A program made the position numbers and the translations under genes. Below the pieces are notes generated by a model. The model saw only the letters and a list, made by a program, of their open reading frames with translations. It was not told the DNA's origin and ran no database searches. A stretch of DNA of 64,000 nt from Oreohelix idahoensis (taxonomy: Eukaryota > Mollusca > Gastropoda > Stylommatophora > Oreohelicidae). The stretch is from contig JAMPIV010019087.1 in assembly GCA_024509875.1 (NCBI GenBank), forward strand, positions 124,001 to 188,000. The letters are read 5' to 3'. Each line of letters starts with the position of its first letter. Within the stretch, counting starts at the first letter, position 1. Of this stretch, positions 56,160 to 64,000 are shown one piece after another.

Positions 56160-56419
56160 CTTGTTTCTATACAGGGACGTCAATGTTTTCTTCCCAATAC
56201 TTATGTGCCAGAGGTTTTGTTTCCCATTGGTATTTATGATGAGGATAATAATGTTATACATTTTAAGCGTCATTGTAATGTAGAATGCAAACATCTTAAG
56301 ACTATACTTTGGCTGTCACGTACTTAAATACGATTTTCTAAGCCGTACATCTTCTTTTGTTATATTCTCCATTCGATAGACTATCTACAGCTCTAATCTA
56401 TAGCTATTTTTGTCAGTAA

Positions 56420-57060
56420 ATCGGTTTGGTTAAAATGTTATTGGCTAATCCCTTGTCGGACAGAGCAAAACTTTATACTGCTTTCGCTACACCTTTGGGA
56501 TTGTTTCAATTTAATCTTATGTCTTTTGGTCTCGATAATGCTGCTGCAACTTTTGGTCGCATGATGCATAACATTTTCTTTTATCGTGATGACATATTTA
56601 CCTATATTGATGATATTTGTCTTGTTCATCAATCTTGGGATGAACATATTCTTGGAATTCAGTCTTTTAGGTCGGGTCGTATTCTATAGGAAACTTTTGC
56701 CTAACGTTTTAGAAATTTCTTCAGTTTTGTCTGCGTTAGAAAGAAAGAACTCTCCAAATAAGATTGTTTAGTTACATTCTTGTGATGTACCATTAAATGT
56801 ACTTAAATGTTATTTTTCAAAATCACCAATTTTAAGATTGCCTGATACTCGTTTTCCGTTTGTCCTTAGAGTCGTCGCCTCTGGATCGGGAATCGGGGAT
56901 GCACTTGTGCAGGAATTCGATGGTTGTCTACGAATATGTCATTCGTGTCATCAAGTGCAGTTATATGAAAGACTCAATATCAGCTGACAACGCGGCAGAT
57001 TCACGTACCTTGTGAGGTTACAGATAACGTATTTGCTGACTACCTCACGTGTTGACCGAT
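56420..57060 (+). pseudogene. Gypsy RT and RNase H pieces
   Basis: The frame 56426-56689 gives SDRAKLYTAFATPLGLFQFN, SFGLDNAAATFGRMM and TYIDDICLVHQSWDEHI with the catalytic IDD. It then shifts frame (FYRKLLPNVLEI, and later RLPDTRFPFVLRVVASGSGI, where the RNase H Asp would be). A later stretch near 57030 gives VFADYLT, the usual end of RNase H. The front of RT and all of integrase are missing or unrecognisable. Confidence 0.75.
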
Positions 57061-58301
57061 TCTACATTCTACTTTTTATGAACCTTTTTGCTGATGATGC
57101 TCATGCTAACAGAATTGAAGGTACAAGTACTTACAGATATTGATCGCTTCGCTCGGCACCTGATGACGATGAATGCGGATGTCGCTGATTTCAAGTTGGA
57201 TCTTATGTTACTCAGTTTATTCCGGGGATGTTTTCGTCCTTTTGAACAGTTGTCACAAGTACTTTATGTGCTTAAACACGCAGTTGTGGGTTATTACAGA
57301 CATATGTGACACGAAAGACAGTTTGAAGACAAAACTTTGTTGATGCTATTATTGCCACGACGTTTCAAGATGAAGGGACAGTACTCGAGAATTATTCGCT
57401 TGGTCAAGGAATGCAACTACTAGAATCATGTCGTGCTTTTTGAGGAACACTGAACATGTGTGCTTATAGTTACATTATAATGCGACTTATGCGAGAGTGT
57501 GGCAAGGTATCATGGACATGAACTTGAGAGTTTAGTTAGTATTAGTCTATTAGTGTGTGTAATTCTATAATATTATTACTTTTAATACATGGCTTTAGTT
57601 ACCGGTTGATCAGTTTTAATTCATGGAATAGGATTCGGTCTTTCACATATCCTTTACTAGACTTATATTAATTGTTGAGTTAACATTTTATGCGTTCTCA
57701 ATATTATTATTAATTTGTACCATATATTATTATTACCTGATTGGACACACATTTTCGTTAGGTGCAAGAATTTGTTTTTATTGGCACCACAACACATTTT
57801 GTCTGATAATTACCTAAAATGTACACATGCCTTTAATTGTTTAGCATAAGATGTTACATTCATTTACCTTAAAAAGGATGATTGTCTGCCTCATTTCATC
57901 TATTTACATTGGTGCATATTTGTTTATTATTTATTGCTTTACATTTTTGATGTTGATCATGAATTAATTAAGTGACTACTGATACTGGACTTGACTAATA
58001 GGCGTTATGTGACGGTGTGAGGTATGTGAGTGCATGTATTGCTACCATCATTTTTTTAATATGTTGAGTTCTAATGGTTACAGTGACCTCACATTGTGGT
58101 TAAATAGGATTTTGTCACAAAGGAGACAGTGGCTTTGGTATTTACCATCGACCATACTTTTATTCTTTAATTGCCTACCCTATGGCAGAAACCTGGGTGC
58201 TATATTAGTGCTTATGTATAGTGAAATTTGATGTTACCATATTTCATGTTGGTGTACTCACACCACGGAAGTAATGAAAACTTTGTTTCCATTATTTTGC
58301 G
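57061..58301. other. No recognisable coding sequence
   Basis: This should hold the integrase of the second gypsy element, but no HHCC or D,D-35-E pattern is seen. It is A+T-rich and full of stops. Confidence 0.45.
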
Positions 58302-58321
58302 GGAAGGGGGGGGGGGTGGAG
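58302..58321 (+). other. Polypurine tract of the second gypsy element
   Basis: A run of G and A with about a dozen consecutive G lies three bases before the TGTTATG start of the 3' LTR. Confidence 0.75.
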
Positions 58322-58324
58322 TAC

Positions 58325-58480
58325 TGTTATGATTAAAATTCATAACATGTGTGAATTGTATAGCTTTAGCTCAGTGGGGCTTTTTGTTTTGTTTATTTCA
58401 TACGGGTTACTGGAAAAGACGGGTGAGCTATGTTAAGCCGATATGCTTGGCTGGCTCTCGTGAGACAGGTGACTGGTGGG
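58325..58480 (+). repeat. 3' LTR of the second gypsy element, truncated
   Basis: It matches 54554-54709, including CTTTAGCTCAGTGGGGC and GGCTGGCTCTCGTGAGACAG. At 58481 a Gmr1-type LTR edge begins. Confidence 0.82.
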
Positions 58481-59400
58481 TGTGGTGGGTTTTGATGTTA
58501 TGAATTGTTGTTATGTATTATTATTGGATTAAATGAGATCAGCTATGAAGGTCCCTGAATTTAACAAATAGTATTTTAAACTTTCCAGAGTACCTTTCCG
58601 CTACCACCCATTTGATCTCATTCAAAATTACTCTATATTATTATATAAATGACTTCGTGTAGTGTCTAGGGTTATGAATGTGGAGTGTAATGTGCAATAA
58701 CCAACAAATATACAAACAAATAGTTTATTATCCACAACCACCAACAGGACTACAACAATAACATACCAACGACACTTTAAAAGGCTATCTTATTTAAGAC
58801 AGTGATTGAAATTTGTGTAAATAAATTTTGTACAATTTATTTTCCTGATTCTAATTCATTTTGAACCAGGACTGACAATCAAAAGTGAAATCAAAAGAAT
58901 CATTTACAACATTCCAATAACAGAGGATCTTCTGTCCATACATACACTATTATTCTAATATAAGTGTGTGGTTATATTCTTCTACTTTGAGGTAATACTG
59001 GTATTACACCATAGGTTGTTGGTTATAATCACTCACTTTAAGTTAAGTCTGTTTTCGTTTGTCACTTGTGGAAATATTAATACGATAGGTCATTCAAAAA
59101 TACAATTCAATTTTTCTACTAAGAACTCGGGTGAATGGAGAAAGACCAGTGCTTTCCTAGTATAGATAACGTCTTGGTTGTATAACGCCGTAATGGCTAA
59201 CACAAGATTTCTACTTGTCCTAATTCGTTCGTTTCTAAATAAAATGCTTGAGCCTAACAATACGGCGATAACCGTAGTTTTAAAAATAGAATGTGTAGAA
59301 AAATCTTTTGGACGACCTTGATTTTAAAAACTAACACTAGTGCAAAATCGCGCACAAAGTTAGCCTTGGAAAGACAGACGGGCTTAGAAGAAGAAGAAGA

Positions 59401-59462
<62 letters not shown>

Positions 59463-59556
59463 CGGACCATGGAACACAGTAGCGCAAGCCACTCGCTGTG
59501 TGTCTAACAATAAACCAACTCGCCGTGGACATGGCCTGATTTTTTTCAAATAAACA
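58481..59556 (-). repeat. Diverged Gmr1-type LTR, 3' side of a split LTR
   Basis: It starts TGTGGTGGGTTTTGATG, like the TGTAGTGGTTTTGATGG edge of the other LTRs. It shares GAGATCAGCTATGAAGG and CTACCACCCATTTGATCTC blocks. It continues the LTR whose other end is at 61586-62147. A purine microsatellite lies inside it. Confidence 0.65.
59386..59458. repeat. (GAA)n(GA)n microsatellite
   Basis: About 18 bp of GAA triplets followed by about 54 bp of GA. Confidence 0.95.
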
Positions 59557-60421
59557 GTGATGAAAAAAACTAATGATACGATGTTAATTTTTGAAAACAG
59601 GTTTAATTCTTATTAGGAAACCTGATATTTACGTAGGGCTCATGACTTTATACTGATAGTACAGTCGTAAAGGACTGAACAGGTGGTAGTTGAAATTAAA
59701 CATTTAACATCGAAAAAAGATCGTATTCTTAACTACACCACTTAGCCCCTTAAAAATCATATATTCGGGTACAGGAAGGCTAGTGGACTAGGAATATGCA
59801 ATAAATTATCTAAAAAGTCCAGTAGATAATTAAATATTGATAATAAAACATATAGAGAACAGAGATGCTGTCAGGTTTGGTCATATCTGCTTGGGATGGA
59901 AATCCCTGATTTTTGTTGAAACATAGTAGTGACAGAAAGTCTAAGATAGTACGTGGGAGGCCATTGGCTGAACTTTGAAGTTAAAAGAAATTGGATTGGG
60001 TGACCTATAAATAACAAATAAATGCCTAGAAACGGAGTAGAAGTGAATGAAAATGTTGGAATAACGGGGTACCCTTTTGAATATATTCAAAACGATTGGT
60101 CAATGTGCTGGATATTGGCAGCAGAAATCTTAGAGGGGACGCCATATCGTTACACATTGTGAGAGATGAGATCAGGCAGTGTTATTCAAAATTAAATATA
60201 TGATAACAGCTTGGACATACCGCAGATCAAACTGTGCCAGTCATCTTTAGTGTGTTTTCCTTACGAATTGTGGTAAGCTAGACATTTTTGATCTGTATTT
60301 TTATTGAAAATTGAATGTGAAATGATAAATTATGTCTGTATGTGTGCGGTTCAGTAGCAAACATGAGGCAAAGCCTAGATATTGCTCCACCATGTAAAAG
60401 ATTGTCAGAGAGGAGTATAAC

Positions 60422-60496
<75 letters not shown>

Positions 60497-61585
60497 GCCA
60501 TATAGTAACATGACACCTATCCTAATGTATAGAAGGAATTAACGCTGGAATTGCAGAGGCGTTGTAACCATTAGGAAGAGGAATACTGGTGTATATTGTC
60601 ACATGAAAAGCTAGCAGTTGGCCTAAAGCGCTGAACTTTATGTTTGTTTGTACTGTCATGTACTTCTGTGTGGAACATTATGGTATACTAGTTAGTAAGA
60701 AGGATGCATAACCTTCACTTTCAGGGACCGTGGTATAGATGGTGATATTGCATCGTCCGGTCTGAGTACTGCGTGATCCAGAACGTTGGCAGCAGACTCC
60801 CTGTACAAGATAGAGGCCATTGCCTATCGTATTATCAAACTGAGAAGCAAGCGAGCAGAGGATACAGGTTTCCTGCAGCTACATTATGAGATAAGAGCAT
60901 GTCAGAACGTAGAGCCCAACCTTGAGTAGACTAACCCTGAACTGAACTTTATTATAAAGACAAAAGGGACAGAAAATTTAAAGAAACAGAATCTGTGAAT
61001 CCTTTAATATTATTTCCACCAGTAACAAACACATGAAGTCGTGATGACAAACAACAATCTAGCATTAAAAGCCAGTATTATCTCATAATAATACCTCACA
61101 ACACTACACTTATATTACAATACTATTTTATGTCTGGACAAAGATCTTTTGTATAAATTTTTGTACATAAACATTGTGCTTACATTTGATTGTGATTCCT
61201 GGTTCACATTGTAGTAGGATCAGGATATCTATATATTGAAAAAGCTAATACATTGTATAAAATTTAACACTTGACTTACTTAAGATAAATCTTTAGAGTG
61301 TTATGTGTTTGTGATTGTCAAAGTGCTGTAAATTGTGGAAATTATTAAAGCAATTGTGTATATGTCAGTGGTTGTTATACTTACACTTCATCACTATCAT
61401 AACCCTAGACACTTAACGAAGCTATTATTCATTATTCAAGAATAAGTCTGATTGAGATCGAAATGTGGTAGCAGGTAAGGTCTTCTGTATACACACCAAA
61501 TTTATTATCTTCAGAAACCTTCACAGCTGATCTCATTCAGTACACTAAGTCCCCTATAAATATATTTATTTCCCAAGTCACCACA
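59557..61585 (+). mobile_element. Diverged Gmr1-type solo LTR nested in another LTR
   Basis: In plus orientation it starts near GTGATGAAAAAAACTAATGA, like the GTGATAAATTTAACCGTGA start of 44517. It passes GGGGACGCCATAT and GAATTGTGGTAAG (LTR landmarks) and ends CCCAAGTCACCACA. The blocks GAAACCTTCACAGCTGATCTC near 61510 match the CAGCTGACCTCAT end block of other LTRs. The start is approximate and no target duplication was confirmed. Confidence 0.6.
60424..60490. repeat. (TA)n microsatellite
   Basis: About 66 bp of TA. Open frames across it are artefacts. Confidence 0.95.
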
Positions 61586-62147
61586 ATTATTTAATGGACT
61601 ATTTAGATAACTAACAACATATTCTTGGTCAGCAAGTCTTCAGGTACACGAATATACGATTTTTATGGGGCTATGTGGCTTGGTTCAAAATTCTATCTTT
61701 TTTTTCTATGTTAGTTTCAAGCTAAATACGAGAGCTTATGTCATTCGCAATAAGAGCTAAACATGTTTCCATGACCGTAGTGTCCACCTTTCTAACTTTT
61801 TCATCGTATTGGGGAAACCCGCCTATAGCAAAGCGTGCAAGTCGGTTGTAGTGTTAGAACCAATTTGAGACGTGATTTGCGTGTTTTATCTAGCCTTGCC
61901 TCTCCTTTCCCCAAATGCAGTTAGGCAAATATTTCTTAGAACTAGGAAAAGTGGGGCGTTTATGTCAAGGACGAATTTGAAAAATAGGGTACCGTTTTGT
62001 TCGGCTTATGCGTTAGCAAATAATAAGCTGAAGGCGTAGGCGACAACCTACGATTCTCGCCAAAAATGTTTAGTACTTTCTTATCTTTGACTTTATGCAC
62101 ATACTATTATATTCTAATTTAGATATTGTATTTAGAAGTTCACCACA
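61586..62147 (-). repeat. Diverged Gmr1-type LTR, 5' side of a split LTR
   Basis: On the minus strand it starts TGTGGTGAACTTCTAAATAC right after the purine tract of the element to the right, so it is that element's 3' LTR. A hairpin-like GGCGTAGGCGACAACCTACG lies at about 62033-62052. Confidence 0.65.
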
Positions 62148-62160
62148 CATCTCCCCACTT
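62148..62160 (-). other. Polypurine tract of the right-hand Gmr1-like element
   Basis: The minus strand reads AAGTGGGGAGATG, identical to 3655-3667, directly before the LTR. Confidence 0.85.
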
Positions 62161-62218
62161 AGAACAAACAATCATATGTCAGTTCCTACTTTTAAATACA
62201 CATAGATAAATTTACTAT

Positions 62219-64000
62219 CTATGTCTGGTGACTACTCTGATGTTCGTCGTACGGATGTCTGCTTAGAAAATCAGCGCCAACATTGGTTTTGCCGGGAATG
62301 TATTCTATGGTAAACTGGTATGGCTGTAAGAGCAACGACCAGCGTAATAATCTAGCATTTTCATGCTTTGCTTGTGACAGACATACGAGTGGTTTATGGT
62401 CTGTTTGGATCTTAAATGATTTACCATAAAGATAAATCTGGAACTTCTTTATAGCCCATATGACAGCCAAATATTCTTTTTCACTTGTTCAATATCCCCG
62501 TTCTGCTGTGTTCAACTTACGGCTAGCATAAGCAACTGGGTTTAATTCCCCATCAAGTGAATTTGACCTTTGTAATAGAGCTGCACCCAAACCTATATTA
62601 CTAGCATCCGTTCTCACACTGAACTCTTGACTCAAGTCAGGTAATTTCAAAATGGGCCTGCTTGTGAGCTTTTCCTTCAACTCTTGGTAGGCTAATTCAC
62701 ACTGCGCTGTCCAAATAATTCTATCAGGATTTCCTTTGCGCGTTAAATCAGTCAATGGAGCACATATGGAGTTAAAGTTTTTAATATACTTTTGGTAGAA
62801 ACCACATAATGAGACAAAAGATCGCACATCTTTTTTTTTGTCTGTGGTCTTGTTGCTTTTTTCAACTTCTTCAGGTTCTTGGGGTCAGGGGTCATGTTTC
62901 CCTGATGTACTGTGTGTCCCAAGAATTCCAGCTCTTTACATCAAACACAGCATTTCGTCGGTCTAGCTGTCAAATTGGTCTCTCTCAGTAGATTAAACAA
63001 CATATTCAGAGAGTTAATGTGTTCCTCAAATGTTTCTGTGGCTATAAGAATATCATCCATGAAGTTGGTGATGCATGGATTATTCAGGGGATCCAGTAAC
63101 TTTCTCATCATCCTCGAAAACACACTCGGTGCATTTTTCAGCCCGAATGGCAATATGTTAAATTCATAATGTCCTTCCGAGGTGCTAAAGGCTAAATAAG
63201 GTCTAACCTCCAGCTTTACTGGGATCTGATAGTAGCCTTTGCTCAGATCCACTTTAGAGAAATATTTAGCTTTATTCAGCCTGGCAAACAGCTGATTTGT
63301 ATCAGGTAATGGATCCACCTGACCTTCTGTGACAGCATTCAGTTTCCTGTAATCTATACACAGTCTGTGTTCTCCAGAGGGTTTTCTCAACAGAACCACA
63401 CTGGAACTGTAAGGAGATTCACTGTGCGAGATAATTCCTTCTCTCAACAGATAATGTATTTCCTCCTTCAAAGCTTTTTCCTTAGCGAACGGGATCGAAT
63501 AGGCTCTCATACAGATTGGTGTTGGGTCTATGAGTTTCATATCATATTCTAATAAATGTGTATGCCCCGGTCTGTCCGTTAACACATCTGTATGATTATC
63601 CAGAACCTGTTGAACTCTCTCCCTCTGATTTTTCGTTAAGTGCGTACTGATTTTTACCTGTGCAGCGGTCTCACAAGGGTGTAACGGATATTCATGAGAG
63701 GTGAGTGGTTCCTTTTTCATCTCCATTGCAACAGACAAGGTCAGTAGGTGTGTCTCTTCCTGGTTTTCTCTGTCCATATATTTCTTCAGGAGATTCACAT
63801 GATAGATTTTCTTCTTCCCCTTCTTATCTATCTTATAATTTGTTCTAGACACCTTCTCTAGAACTGTATATGGACCTTGCCATCCAATTTGCAATTTATT
63901 ATAGCTGCCGGGCAGTAGAAGGAGCACCTTCTCTTTCACAGCTAATTCTCGATCCTTCGCTTTCTTATTGTAATAGGCAGCATGCTTTTTCCTGGCTTGT
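62219..64000 (-). pseudogene. Right-hand Gmr1-like element: integrase tail, RT and RNase H
   Basis: The frame 62941-63939 begins inside the integrase tail (EKVLLLLPGSYNKLQIGWQG) and runs on through KIYHVNLLKKYMDRENQEET into RT: CIDYRKLN, FSKVDLSKGYYQIP and FMDDILIATET. This shows integrase tail and RT as one uninterrupted protein. Lesions follow: a TGA in place of a Gly codon after KCCV (about 62941), a shift in the A run near 62830, and a TGA in the GYSTSEKE region (about 62490). RNase H continues at 62219-62470 with TDHKPL. The 5' half of the element lies beyond the window; the sequence to 64000 still encodes the integrase tail. Confidence 0.9.

Larger units (their letters stand above)
54554..58480 (+). 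mobile_element. Second gypsy-type element (degenerate), with SINE-4 inserted
   Basis: A direct repeat (54554-54709 with 58325-58480) marks its LTRs. Next to them are a TGG-type primer site (about 55104) and a G-rich purine tract (58302-58321). RT and RNase H pieces lie at 56420-57060 on the plus strand. The 3' LTR is cut after 156 bp by another LTR. The family differs from the Gmr1-like elements in its LTR and RT. Confidence 0.8.

Overview
This window looks like repeat-dense, A+T-rich DNA from an animal genome. Nothing resembles bacterial operons or phage. The mix of retroelements (Gmr1-like Ty3/gypsy, several endonuclease/RT LINE families, a jockey-like LINE), hAT, mariner and Tc1 transposons, tRNA-derived SINEs, and long (TA)n/(CT)n tracts is typical of a large invertebrate genome. 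A mollusc or other lophotrochozoan is my guess, not something the sequence proves. I found no intact host gene. The only clear host-type coding sequence is a broken LicD/fukutin-like exon on the minus strand at 23925-24519.

Layout. 1-602 is the 3' end of LINE-A. 604-10930 is a LINE endonuclease region split twice, by a 306-bp SINE (749-1054, perfect 12-bp target duplication) and by a 9.3-kb Gmr1-like element on the minus strand (1307-10608, two 2.3-kb LTRs). 11-14.8 kb holds a 28-bp minisatellite, a tRNA-type SINE and a LINE-B reverse transcriptase. 14.8-20.6 kb is a cluster of 274-bp SINEs flanked by old inverted repeats. 20616-22921 is a solo LTR. 23.9-28.9 kb holds the LicD fragment, a 34-bp tandem repeat, a second Gmr1-like relic and a promoter-like motif cluster. 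29-34.5 kb holds Tc1 and mariner copies, microsatellites and a second LINE-A. 36.8-40.3 kb has two LINEs in opposite orientation. 40.8-48.6 kb is one jockey-like LINE interrupted by a 1.9-kb near-perfect palindrome (5-bp target duplication) and by a 2348-bp solo LTR (5-bp target duplication). 50.3-53.2 kb is a hAT element whose transposase is split by a second copy of the 300-bp SINE. 54.6-58.5 kb is a different gypsy element. 58.5-62.1 kb is one LTR nested in another, and 62.1-64 kb is the 3' half of a further Gmr1-like element.

How the parts relate. The Gmr1-like elements encode integrase parts upstream of RT, the reverse of usual Ty3/gypsy order, and their gag carries a SCAN-like capsid segment. 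Two copies share a zinc-finger region followed by the same non-catalytic segment in place of the integrase core, yet the LTR pair of the first copy is nearly identical. Together this suggests a defective family moved in trans. The many exact target duplications let the order of insertions be read directly. The most unusual object is the palindromic element at 41052-42949.
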